A stretch of DNA of 64,000 bases from positions 257,096 through 321,095 of the forward strand of contig NZ_KE386907.1 in the NCBI RefSeq assembly GCF_000429485.1, written 5' to 3'. Below the pieces are notes generated by a model, which was given only the letters and a program-made list of their open reading frames with translations, had not been told where the DNA came from and made no database searches. Every line of letters starts with the position of its first letter. Positions within the stretch are counted from its first letter, which is position 1. The translations under genes and the position numbers were made by a program. This DNA comes from Aliagarivorans marinus DSM 23064 (GTDB lineage: Bacteria > Pseudomonadota > Gammaproteobacteria > Enterobacterales > Celerinatantimonadaceae). Shown here one piece after another: positions 8,637-17,467 of the stretch.

Positions 8637-9362
8637 ATGATCGTTGCCGACAAGATCAACAAGATTTACCCCAATGGCTGTCATGCACTTAAAGACGTGA
8701 GTGCCACTGTACACCGCGGTGAGGTGGTGGTTATTGTCGGCCCCTCTGGCTCGGGCAAGTCCACCTTTTTGCGGGCGCTCAACCAGCTAGAGACCATCAG
8801 CAGCGGCAGTATCACCGTCGATGGCACCGATATGTACGCCAAAAGCACCGATATCAACAAGCTGCGTGAAGAAGTGGGCATGGTGTTCCAAAACTTCAAC
8901 CTGTTCCCGCACAAGACCGCCTTGGGTAACGTGATGTTGGCGCCACTTAAAGTTGCCAAGCGCGATGCCGCCACCGCCGAAACTGATGCGCGAGATCTGC
9001 TAAAACGCGTTGGCCTGAGCGATCGCATGGACAACTACCCTTCTCACCTCTCAGGTGGTCAGCAGCAGCGTGTAGCGATCGCTCGCGCCTTGGCCATGAA
9101 GCCAAACATTATGTTGTTCGATGAGCCCACCTCGGCGCTCGACCCCGAGATGGTTGGCGAGGTATTGGACGTTATGAAAGGCTTGGCCGCTGAAGGCATG
9201 ACCATGGTGGTGGTGACCCACGAAATGGGCTTTGCCCGTGAAGTAGCCGACCGGGTGCTGTTTATGGAAGACGGCGAGCTGTTGGTGAATGAGACGCCAG
9301 AGGCGTTCTTTGATGACCCAGAGAACCCACGTCTGCGTCAATTCCTCTCGATGGTGCTGTAA
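8637..9362 (+). CDS. Amino-acid ABC transporter ATPase
   Basis: A GlnQ/HisP-type ATPase of about 241 residues that powers import with the two upstream gene products. Walker A is GPSGSGKST, the Q-loop is [11 protein letters not shown], the signature is [15 protein letters not shown], Walker B is [14 protein letters not shown], and the switch His is in VVTHEMGF. The start is uncertain. The ATG at 8637 has AAGG 7 nt upstream and gives the family-typical N-terminus. A GTG at 8610, overlapping the permease gene by 8 nt and preceded by AGAGG, would add nine residues. A bidirectional terminator follows. Confidence 0.93.
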   Translation: MIVADKINKIYPNGCHALKDVSATVHRGEVVVIVGPSGSGKSTFLRALNQLETISSGSITVDGTDMYAKSTDINKLREEVGMVFQNFNLFPHKTALGNVMLAPLKVAKRDAATAETDARDLLKRVGLSDRMDNYPSHLSGGQQQRVAIARALAMKPNIMLFDEPTSALDPEMVGEVLDVMKGLAAEGMTMVVVTHEMGFAREVADRVLFMEDGELLVNETPEAFFDDPENPRLRQFLSMVL

Positions 9363-9380
9363 AGCCACCTAAAAGGATTG

Positions 9381-9408
9381 AAAAAGCCACCGTAATGGTG
9401 GCTTTTTT
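9381..9408. terminator. Bidirectional terminator between the ABC operon and hemH
   Basis: Stem AAAAAGCCACC/GGTGGCTTTTTT with loop GTAAT; A-run and T-run on the two sides serve both converging transcripts. Confidence 0.9.
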
Positions 9409-9415
9409 ATGCGCA

Positions 9416-10399
9416 TTACCAGCCTTGGGTGTGGTGTTCGATAATCTCGCGATAGAGCGCTAGCTGGTCGGCGCCATCGTTTAGCGCGGGAATGTAGTTA
9501 TAGTGCTCGCCGCCTGCTTCCATAAACTCTTCACGCAGCTCGCTGCCCAGCTCTTCGATAGTCTCCAGACAATCGGTCGCAAAGGCCGGAGAAATAATGT
9601 CCACCGACTTCACGCCCTTTTCAACTAAGCCCGCCAGCAGCTCGTCGGTGTAGGGCTGTAGCCAGGGCTCTTTGCCAAAGCGCGATTGAAAACACAAACG
9701 CCACTGTTTTTGGCTCAGGCCGAGCTCCAGTGCAACGGCCTCGGCAGTAGCTTCACAGTGCTTGGCGTAGGGGTCACCGAGCTTGGAGTAACGCTCAGGG
9801 ATACCATGGAAGGAGAATAGCAGCACCTCGCCAGGCTTTTCAGTCTGCCACTGCTGGCGAATACTGTTGGCCAGCGCCTGAATGTAACGGGGCGACTGAT
9901 AATAGTGGCTAACCATACGCACTTCGGGCAGGCGGTAGAGTTTTTGGCTGGCCCGGTGATAGGCATCGAATACCGGCGCCGTGGTGGTCACCGAATACTG
10001 GGGATACATCGGCAGCACCAGTACCTTGTCAAAGCCCTGCTGTACCACCTGCTCAAGTACCTGAGCGATGTCGGGATCGCTGTAGTTCATTGCCAGCAAA
10101 ACCTCGGCGCGGCCATCTAGCTCCTTGGCCAGCTTGGCGCGTAGGTTTTCGCTAATCACCGCCAATGGCGAACCTTGATCAAGCCAGATCTGTTGATAGA
10201 GCTTGGCAACACGGCGGGACCGCAGCGGCAGAATCACGCCGTTCAATAAAGGCAGCCAAAGTGCGCGGGGCAAGTCGACCACCCGCTTGTCTGACAGAAA
10301 ACGACGCAGAAACTTGGCCACCCCTTTGGGTGTGGCGCTCTCGGGCGTACCGAGGTTACACAGGATAACGGCGAATCGTTCATCGCTGGCTGGGACCAT
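9416..10399 (-). CDS. hemH: Ferrochelatase
   Basis: A 327-residue enzyme inserting Fe2+ into protoporphyrin IX, the last step of haem synthesis. Family motifs are ILCNLGTPES at the N-terminus, PMYPQYS, the metal-binding His in LFSFHGIPERY (near residue 195), FQSRFG and the C-terminal ISPAFATDCLET. The length fits E. coli HemH (320). The ATG has GGAGGAG just upstream, rather close. As in E. coli it is next to adk, but adk has its own terminator, so hemH is likely transcribed separately or by read-through. Confidence 0.96.
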   Translation of the reverse strand: MVPASDERFAVILCNLGTPESATPKGVAKFLRRFLSDKRVVDLPRALWLPLLNGVILPLRSRRVAKLYQQIWLDQGSPLAVISENLRAKLAKELDGRAEVLLAMNYSDPDIAQVLEQVVQQGFDKVLVLPMYPQYSVTTTAPVFDAYHRASQKLYRLPEVRMVSHYYQSPRYIQALANSIRQQWQTEKPGEVLLFSFHGIPERYSKLGDPYAKHCEATAEAVALELGLSQKQWRLCFQSRFGKEPWLQPYTDELLAGLVEKGVKSVDIISPAFATDCLETIEELGSELREEFMEAGGEHYNYIPALNDGADQLALYREIIEHHTQGW

Positions 10400-10441
10400 C
10401 GCTCCTCCATGATTTATTTGCTAATGGCTTGGATTATCACA

Positions 10442-10471
10442 TAAAAAAGGCGGCCTACCTAGGCCGCCTCT
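10442..10471 (-). terminator. Terminator of adk
   Basis: GAGGCGGCCTA/TAGGCCGCC stem read on the minus strand, followed by six T; 18 bp after the adk stop. Confidence 0.9.
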
Positions 10472-10488
10472 ACCCTCATAAAGGGTAA

Positions 10489-11139
<651 letters not shown>

Positions 11140-11215
11140 TTATCCTTTGATTAATAGTGACTATTTTAGACGGTGAATTTACACGTTCAGGCCCGCTATC
11201 TCAAGTCACACGCGA

Positions 11216-13336
11216 CTAAAGTTCAGCCTGGCGGCGCAACTGATAGTAGTGTCGCTTGTTCTCGTACATTTTTTGGTCGGCCAGCTTGTAAAGATCGCCG
11301 AGGCTCTGCTCTGAACTTCGCGCATAGCCAAAGGAGAAGCTCACTAAGGGCTCGCCGCCGAAGGCATCTAGCGCAATAGACAGCTTGCTGTGTTGGCTCT
11401 TCTCTAGCCGCTCCAGCAACAACGCTTCCCGCTGCAGCTCGGTATCGTGCATGACGATGGCAAACTCATCGCCGCCTATACGGAACACACTTTGAGTAAT
11501 GTCGGCGCTACATTCTTGTAGCTGCTTAGCCACCGAGCGAATCAGCATGTCACCCTTCTGGTGGCCACGCTGATCGTTGGTCTGTTTCAGGCCATTCACA
11601 TCGATAATCACCAAGCCAATATCCGCATCGAGCTGGGTCGATAGCTCGAACTGCAGCTCGTCGAAGGACTTACGATTGAGTAGCCCGGTAAGCGAGTCGA
11701 CCCGCGCGAGAAATGCCAGCTCCTCATTCAGGGCGCGGTTTTCCAGGTAGGCACTGAGCTCTGCCACCACCAGCAACACTTGGTTGGAGCTTTCTTCATC
11801 CAGCTCTGCATTATCCACCAATAGCCAACCCAGTTGATTCTGACCACTGGGAATCGCAAATACCAGCGGCTGCCAATCGTCAAACTCGATACTGGTGCGC
11901 TCCCAGCGCTGGGTTCGATAATCAGGCACACGTTGGTTGATTGCGTCAAAATCAAACGGGTCAAGCCCCACCGATTGCTGCACCAAACGATGCTCGCCGG
12001 TTTGAGGAAGCTGCAGTGCCATACCTAAGCCCGGGAAACTGCCGCTTAACAAATGCAGACTGGCGCTAACGATCTGCCGGTTGCGACCACTAGCCTCTAA
12101 GGTGCGGCGGAACTGTACCAGCTGTTCGAAGAACAGGTTACTGCCGGCCAGTTTACTCATGGAGGCTTCCAGCTCCTGAGTACGCTCTTCGACTTTGAAC
12201 TCCAGCTCGTTGTTTAGCGATTGCACCTCTTCCAGGTAAGCTGCGCGCAGCTCATCGACCCGGGCCAGCTCTTGGTTCTTTTGGTTTACCGTGCGCAACT
12301 GCTCGCCGATGGTGTCTTTCATCTCGCCCAATAGCTCTTCGACATGAGCAAACTCTTTGATGGAAAAGTGCGAGCGGCGGCGATGCTCGATACTCTTGCC
12401 TAACTCAAAGTCGGTGAGTAGCGCATAAAGACCACCAAATGCCCGCACCGCAAAGTGCGCCATCACCATCACCGCAACAAATACCGCCAGTAGTATCAAC
12501 GCACCGCTAATAACACTTGGGCGCAGCGCTTCTTGGACTAACTCATCCAGCCGAGCAATATCTTGACCCACCGTTACGCTTAGCCACACGGCGTTTTGGT
12601 AGCTGTGGCCGCTAAAAGCCACTCTGGAGGAGTGAGTTACATCATGGGTCGCATCCCCCACGACATTGCCTTCAAGTCGCTCATGGCGATAGTAGATGGC
12701 AAAGCTTTCTTGGTTGGTCAAAATCCCATTGGCGATATCCACCAGCTTGTAGATGGGCACCACCGCCACTAGGTAGCCTTTCACATCGACCCTGTCCATC
12801 GCCTTATCGGAATAAATCGGGACACTGAACAACAGCGCCGAGTGGGGGCCGGTGCGCTCCACTAACGCATGGTTCTCCACGACTTCGACCTGGCTCATGG
12901 TATAGACCCGTTCACCCAGCTCCGGGTCCTTATAGCGACTGGCGAGGATCTGTGACTGTTCCAAGGCCAAGATGTTGCCTTGATAGGCTTCCACCACCAA
13001 ACCATCGGCACCGAGTAAGTAGAGCGACTCAATCAACGGTGTGGCTTCAACAAAGTCTTTAAGGATGTCCGGCAGGTAGATCGAATGGATCAAGTCATCG
13101 ATGCCCCGCACCACCCGATCTTGCTCTGACAACAGCTGTAACCCGTTGGTCATCACTTCTTGACGATGCGACAGCTCACTGGCCACTTGTTGAACCGTGG
13201 TCTGCAACTGCCGATCAACATCTTTGAAGACGAACTGCTGGACCTGCTTGTACAGGGTCAGCGCAACAATAGAGGTTGGGATAATCGAGACGAGTATAAT
13301 GAGCAGGAGCGAAAACGTGCGTAGCCGCATTCTCAT
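11216..13336 (-). CDS. Membrane diguanylate cyclase with periplasmic sensor domain
   Basis: A 706-residue receptor predicted to make cyclic di-GMP. TM1 is at about 8-27, a periplasmic region of some 240 residues (dCache-like by size and position) runs to TM2 at about 275-300, and a coiled coil spans about 340-400. A GAF-like cytoplasmic region follows, then a GGDEF domain from about 550. The active site is intact: LTGLLNRKSFD, IIDVNGLKQTND and RIGGDEFAIV. The inhibitory I-site RxxD is absent: the equivalent residues are DITQ. The start codon overlaps the stop of the upstream binding-protein gene (TAATG), so the two are translationally coupled. The likely signal is the ligand state of that binding protein. 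Confidence 0.9.
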   Translation of the reverse strand: MRMRLRTFSLLLIILVSIIPTSIVALTLYKQVQQFVFKDVDRQLQTTVQQVASELSHRQEVMTNGLQLLSEQDRVVRGIDDLIHSIYLPDILKDFVEATPLIESLYLLGADGLVVEAYQGNILALEQSQILASRYKDPELGERVYTMSQVEVVENHALVERTGPHSALLFSVPIYSDKAMDRVDVKGYLVAVVPIYKLVDIANGILTNQESFAIYYRHERLEGNVVGDATHDVTHSSRVAFSGHSYQNAVWLSVTVGQDIARLDELVQEALRPSVISGALILLAVFVAVMVMAHFAVRAFGGLYALLTDFELGKSIEHRRRSHFSIKEFAHVEELLGEMKDTIGEQLRTVNQKNQELARVDELRAAYLEEVQSLNNELEFKVEERTQELEASMSKLAGSNLFFEQLVQFRRTLEASGRNRQIVSASLHLLSGSFPGLGMALQLPQTGEHRLVQQSVGLDPFDFDAINQRVPDYRTQRWERTSIEFDDWQPLVFAIPSGQNQLGWLLVDNAELDEESSNQVLLVVAELSAYLENRALNEELAFLARVDSLTGLLNRKSFDELQFELSTQLDADIGLVIIDVNGLKQTNDQRGHQKGDMLIRSVAKQLQECSADITQSVFRIGGDEFAIVMHDTELQREALLLERLEKSQHSKLSIALDAFGGEPLVSFSFGYARSSEQSLGDLYKLADQKMYENKRHYYQLRRQAEL

Positions 13337-14520
13337 TAACGCAGCCCTGCCCTGTTGATTTGCGCATCGGCCAGACTTTGCATCATTGTGGCGGTCTGCT
13401 CAGCCGTATAGCCGTGATCCATAAAGCGGTTGAAGCCACGTTGCATCGCAATCCACGCGATCGTCATCAACTCATCATTGGGCATTGCGCGGCTTAAGGT
13501 CATTTGCTTTTCAATCACCAAGTCGTTGTCATCACGAAGTTGTTCAATACCAGCCAAGGCGTCAAGGTTGGCCGGAATCAAGCGCCCGTTCTGATATACG
13601 ATCTGTTGCGCCCGTTCGCCTTGCATAAACTTAGCAAACTCACGCAGTGCTGGGAGTTTGTCTTGGTCGGGATCGGGGAACACTAATACGTAACTGGAGA
13701 ACATTGAGACCAAGGGCTTAGCTTCCGCCTGAGGCAACAAAGCTACCCCGAGTTTGTCGCCTAAGGCGTCACGCAGGGTTTGATAGGTCCAGTCACCGTT
13801 AATCATGTAGGGGGATTGGCCATCGATAAAGCGCTGTACCCCACAGTCGTGATTACAGTTGGGATCAACCAAGCCTTTATCTTTCAATCCACGATAGTAG
13901 TTAAGCGCCTGTACCATGGCTGGTGTATCTAAGGTGACTTTGCCGTCTTCCAACGGCCAGCCGCCAAATGCGCCTAAAAAGCTGACAAACCAGTACATCT
14001 CCCGGTAGTGCCAAGTAATCGGAAATGCGTGACTGAGCAGTTCTTCAGACGCTTGGCTACTTAAGGCCTCAAAGGAGGCGATCGGGTTAGTCACTAGCGA
14101 TTTGTTGTAGTACAGCACCAAGTGATTGCCTTGAAACAGCGGGATGCCGTATTGCAGCCCATCCACCTGGCCACTGGCTAAGATCCGTTGATCGAGCTGC
14201 TCACTCAACCACTCATCGGGCACCAATGAGGCCGACAGGGTCTGATTGATACCGACAAAATCGGCAGGTACATACAGCACATCGGGCAACGAATTGGTCG
14301 AGGCTTGATTGAGCACCTCTTCCCTTAGTTTCTCTGACAGGAAGTTGTTTTTGATAACATCGTTATTATTTTGTTGATGAAACAGCGCGAGCACATCATC
14401 AAGATAAGAAGAGGGATTGTGGGCGTTCCACAGGGAGATTGTAGTCTGCGCTTGTGCCTGTCCATAAGCCAGAGGGCTTAGCCAGAGCAGCAGCCACAAG
14501 AAAGTCTTGCGCATATCCAT
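13336..14520 (-). CDS. Periplasmic solute-binding protein (family 1) coupled to a diguanylate cyclase
   Basis: A 394-residue precursor with a Sec signal peptide (LWLLLWLSPLAYG, cleavage likely near AQA). The mature protein resembles carbohydrate/oligomer-binding family 1 proteins: TTISLWNAHNPSSY, FHQQNN, GIPLFQGNHLVLYYNKSL, an ITWHYREMYWF segment, and MINGDWTYQTL. No ABC permease or ATPase gene is adjacent. The only partner is the cyclase whose ATG overlaps this stop codon. This fits a sensory binding protein, as with NspS for the MbaA receptor of Vibrio, rather than an importer. The ligand is unknown. A second ATG at 14514 is a possible start. Confidence 0.85.
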   Translation of the reverse strand: MDMRKTFLWLLLWLSPLAYGQAQAQTTISLWNAHNPSSYLDDVLALFHQQNNNDVIKNNFLSEKLREEVLNQASTNSLPDVLYVPADFVGINQTLSASLVPDEWLSEQLDQRILASGQVDGLQYGIPLFQGNHLVLYYNKSLVTNPIASFEALSSQASEELLSHAFPITWHYREMYWFVSFLGAFGGWPLEDGKVTLDTPAMVQALNYYRGLKDKGLVDPNCNHDCGVQRFIDGQSPYMINGDWTYQTLRDALGDKLGVALLPQAEAKPLVSMFSSYVLVFPDPDQDKLPALREFAKFMQGERAQQIVYQNGRLIPANLDALAGIEQLRDDNDLVIEKQMTLSRAMPNDELMTIAWIAMQRGFNRFMDHGYTAEQTATMMQSLADAQINRAGLR

Positions 14521-14580
14521 TACCGTTTGAAATTTTTATTATTTTAGCAAGGATAACCCGGCGCTAACCGAGAAGTAACA

Positions 14581-14607
14581 AAAAGGGCAGCTCAATGCTG
14601 CCCTTTT
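14581..14607 (-). terminator. Terminator of htpG
   Basis: AAAAGGGCAGC/GCTGCCCTTTT stem with loop TCAAT; 13 bp after the htpG stop. The symmetric A/T flanks could work in both directions. Confidence 0.85.
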
Positions 14608-14619
14608 GTGATCAGTCGC

Positions 14620-16530
14620 TTAACCTAACAAGCGGTTAATGCGTTTGATAAAGTCGGCCGGGTTTTCTAGGCTGCCGCGCTCGGACAGACAGGCCTGCTC
14701 GAACAACAGCTCCAACCACTCGCTGAAGGCACCGTCGTCTTGCTCGTCGGCCACCTTTTTCACCAATGGGTGTTGTGGATTCAGCTCGAAGATGTATTTC
14801 TGCTCAGGGATCTGTTGACCCACCGCTTCCATCAGCTTCTGCATTTGGGTGGTCATGTCGTGTTCATCCACCACGATACACGACGGGGTATCGGTCAGGC
14901 GATGAGTCAGACGCACGTCTTTCACCTTGTCGCCCAGGCTCTCTTTAGCACGCTCAACAAAGCTGGCGTACTCGGTCTCGGCCTGCTCTTTTTGCTGCTT
15001 CGATTCTTCATCGTCCAGCTCGCCCAGGTCCAGATCGCCTTTAGTGATCGATACCAGCGACTTGCCGTCGAACTCGTTGAGGTGGCTCAGTAGCCACTCG
15101 TCAATGCGATCAGACAGCAGCAGCACCTCGATGCCCTTCTTGTTGAAGATCTCCAGGTGGGCGCTGTTAGCAGCAGCGGCATGGCTGTCGGCGGTAACAT
15201 AGTAGATCTTGTCTTGACCTTCCTTCATGCGCTCGATGTATTCGGCCAGCGCCACGGTTTGGTCGGCACCTTCGCCTTGGGTCGAGGCAAAACGCAACAG
15301 CTTAGCGATCTGCTCTTTGTTGGCGAAGTCTTCGGCAGGACCTTCTTTTAGCACCTGACCGAACTCGTTCCAGAAGTTTTGGTACTTCTCAGCGTCGTTC
15401 TTGGCCATGCGCTCCAGCATGGTCAGCACACGCTTGGTACAGGCACTACGCAAGTTAGCAGTTACCTTGGTGTCTTGCAGAATTTCGCGGCTCACGTTCA
15501 GTGGCAGGTCGTTTGAATCCAGCACACCTTTCACAAAGCGCAGGTAGCTAGGCATAAACTCATCGGCGTCATCCATGATGAACACGCGTTGAACATACAG
15601 TTTCAGGCCATGCTGACGTTCGCGGTTCCACAAATCGAACGGGGCCTTGCTTGGGATATACAGCAAGCTGGTGTATTCCTGCTTACCTTCTACCTTGTTG
15701 TGCGCCCATGCCAGTGGATCGGCAAAATCGTGAGAGATGTGCTTGTAGAACTCTTGATACTCTTCTTCTGAGATCTCGTTCTTACCGCGGGTCCACAGTG
15801 CAGTAGCTTTGTTGATTGCTTCCCACTCGCCCGGTACCGCTTCAATCTTCTCGCCATCTGGGCCTTCGCTCTCAGGCTGCTCGTCGCGGAACATCTCTAC
15901 CGGAATAGAGATATGGTCAGAGTACTTGGTGATGATGCTGCGCAGTTTCCAGTCATCAAGGAACTCGTCTTCACCTTCACGCAGGTGCAGGATGATGTCG
16001 GTACCGCGGCCGTTTTTTTCGATATCGGCAACAGTGTAATCGCCCTCACCAGCGCTTTCCCAGCGTACGCCTTGGCTGTGCTCAGCACCTGCCGCGCGGG
16101 TCTCAACGGTGACCTTGTCGGCTACGATAAAGGCCGAGTAGAAGCCCACACCGAACTGACCGATTAGCTGCGAGTCTTTCGCTTGGTCGCCGCTCAGGTT
16201 ACCGAAGAACTCTTTGGTGCCCGATTTAGCGATGGTACCCAAATGCTCGATAACCTCGTCGCGGGTCATACCGATGCCGTTATCAGACAAAGTTAGAGTG
16301 CGCGCTTCTTTGTCATGGCTAACACGCACACGCAGCTCACCATCACCCTCGTACAAGGCGTTGTTTTCCAGCGCTTTAAAACGCAGCTTGTCAGCGGCGT
16401 CGGCGGCGTTGGAGATAAGCTCGCGCAAGAAGATTTCTTTGTTTGAATAGAGAGAGTGAATCATCAACTGAAGAAGTTGTGATACTTCGGTAGTAAACCC
16501 GTGTTTTTCTACGTGTTTCTGCTCAGTCAT
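14620..16530 (-). CDS. htpG: Chaperone HtpG (bacterial Hsp90)
   Basis: A 636-residue ATP-dependent chaperone (E. coli 624). The N-terminal GHKL ATPase domain shows [33 protein letters not shown] and [17 protein letters not shown]. The middle domain has [11 protein letters not shown] and [11 protein letters not shown], and a C-terminal dimerisation domain ends near [11 protein letters not shown]. The ATG at 16530 ([12 protein letters not shown]) with AAGGG upstream was preferred to a start 54 bp earlier. A heat-shock type promoter lies 72-99 bp upstream. The gene is followed by its own terminator. Confidence 0.97.
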   Translation of the reverse strand: MTEQKHVEKHGFTTEVSQLLQLMIHSLYSNKEIFLRELISNAADAADKLRFKALENNALYEGDGELRVRVSHDKEARTLTLSDNGIGMTRDEVIEHLGTIAKSGTKEFFGNLSGDQAKDSQLIGQFGVGFYSAFIVADKVTVETRAAGAEHSQGVRWESAGEGDYTVADIEKNGRGTDIILHLREGEDEFLDDWKLRSIITKYSDHISIPVEMFRDEQPESEGPDGEKIEAVPGEWEAINKATALWTRGKNEISEEEYQEFYKHISHDFADPLAWAHNKVEGKQEYTSLLYIPSKAPFDLWNRERQHGLKLYVQRVFIMDDADEFMPSYLRFVKGVLDSNDLPLNVSREILQDTKVTANLRSACTKRVLTMLERMAKNDAEKYQNFWNEFGQVLKEGPAEDFANKEQIAKLLRFASTQGEGADQTVALAEYIERMKEGQDKIYYVTADSHAAAANSAHLEIFNKKGIEVLLLSDRIDEWLLSHLNEFDGKSLVSITKGDLDLGELDDEESKQQKEQAETEYASFVERAKESLGDKVKDVRLTHRLTDTPSCIVVDEHDMTTQMQKLMEAVGQQIPEQKYIFELNPQHPLVKKVADEQDDGAFSEWLELLFEQACLSERGSLENPADFIKRINRLLG

Positions 16531-16601
16531 GGGTCCCTTTTTCCTCTGTAACTGTGACCATGGATAAGTACCTGAATACGGCACTTTTACTGTTACTTTC
16601 G

Positions 16602-16629
16602 AAATGGGGATGAGTTAGCGCTTTTCAAC
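16602..16629 (-). promoter_or_regulatory. Predicted sigma-32 heat-shock promoter of htpG
   Basis: On the minus strand GTTGAAA, a 13-bp spacer, then CCCCATTT. This is close to the sigma-32 consensus CTTGAAA-N(11-16)-CCCCATnT, with one mismatch in the -35 box. It is placed about 70 bp before the htpG start. Confidence 0.7.
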
Positions 16630-16640
16630 GGCCAAAAACG

Positions 16641-16664
16641 AAAAAACTGCCCGAAAGCAGTTTA
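16641..16664 (-). terminator. Short terminator after recR
   Basis: AAACTGC/GCAGTTT stem around loop TTTCGG on the minus strand, followed by a T-run; 49 bp after the recR stop and just ahead of the htpG promoter. Confidence 0.65.
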
Positions 16665-16712
16665 GTTGCACAATTAATCGACGTTGCTCAGCCTTAACTG
16701 CTGCTGTGGCGC

Positions 16713-17315
16713 TTAACCCACACTCTGTCGACCAATCAGCGAGTGGGACAGCGTGGTGCCATCGACGCTATCTAGCTCACCGCCTAAGGGCACGCCGTGG
16801 GCGATGCGGGTTACCTTCACCTGTTTGGCCTTGGCCATCTCGGCGATGTAGTAGGCGGTTGCCTCACCTTCCACCGTAGGGTTGGTGGCCAGGATCAGCT
16901 CATCGATCTCTTGGGAGGCCAAGCGCGCTTCCAGCTTATCCAGATGTAGCTGCTCAGGGCCAATACCATCGAGCGGGCTAAGATGGCCCATCAACACAAA
17001 GTACAGGCCGGAGTACTGGGCGGTTTGCTCGATGGCAGCCACATCGGCGGGTGTTTCAACCACACACACCTGACCCGAGTTTTGCCGCTTGCTCGACTGG
17101 CAGATAGGACACAAGGTCTCTTCAGCAAAGTTATTGCATTGCTCGCAGTGGCCCACATCCGCCACTGCCTCAGCAAGGGCTTGCGACAGGCTGAGCGCCT
17201 TATCGCGTTGGCGCTCCAGCAAGTTAAAGGTCATGCGCTGGGCTCCGCGCGGGCCAACCCCTGGCAACGCCTGCAGGGCCTTAATAAGTTGATCGATCTT
17301 CGGCGTGTATTTCAT
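16713..17315 (-). CDS. recR: Recombination mediator RecR
   Basis: A 200-residue protein of the RecFOR pathway that helps load RecA on gapped DNA. It shows the helix-hairpin-helix [15 protein letters not shown] (about 14-28), a C4 zinc finger CEQC...CPIC (about 57-72), and a Toprim domain with [24 protein letters not shown] and [13 protein letters not shown]. In enterobacteria recR directly follows ybaB; here it is separated from ybaB by about 4.5 kb. There is no strong RBS before the ATG, which normally would rely on coupling to ybaB. Confidence 0.97.
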   Translation of the reverse strand: MKYTPKIDQLIKALQALPGVGPRGAQRMTFNLLERQRDKALSLSQALAEAVADVGHCEQCNNFAEETLCPICQSSKRQNSGQVCVVETPADVAAIEQTAQYSGLYFVLMGHLSPLDGIGPEQLHLDKLEARLASQEIDELILATNPTVEGEATAYYIAEMAKAKQVKVTRIAHGVPLGGELDSVDGTTLSHSLIGRQSVG

Positions 17316-17467
17316 GGTGTCGAGTGATAGCTAAATCTGCGCTAACGATATCAGCCTCGGCCAATAATTTCAGCTTCAATCGCCGCGAGGCATGACAAGT
17401 GCACAAACTACGGGCAATAATGAACGTGAAGGATCGCCATACCCCACAACTTATCGCATAGGGAATT

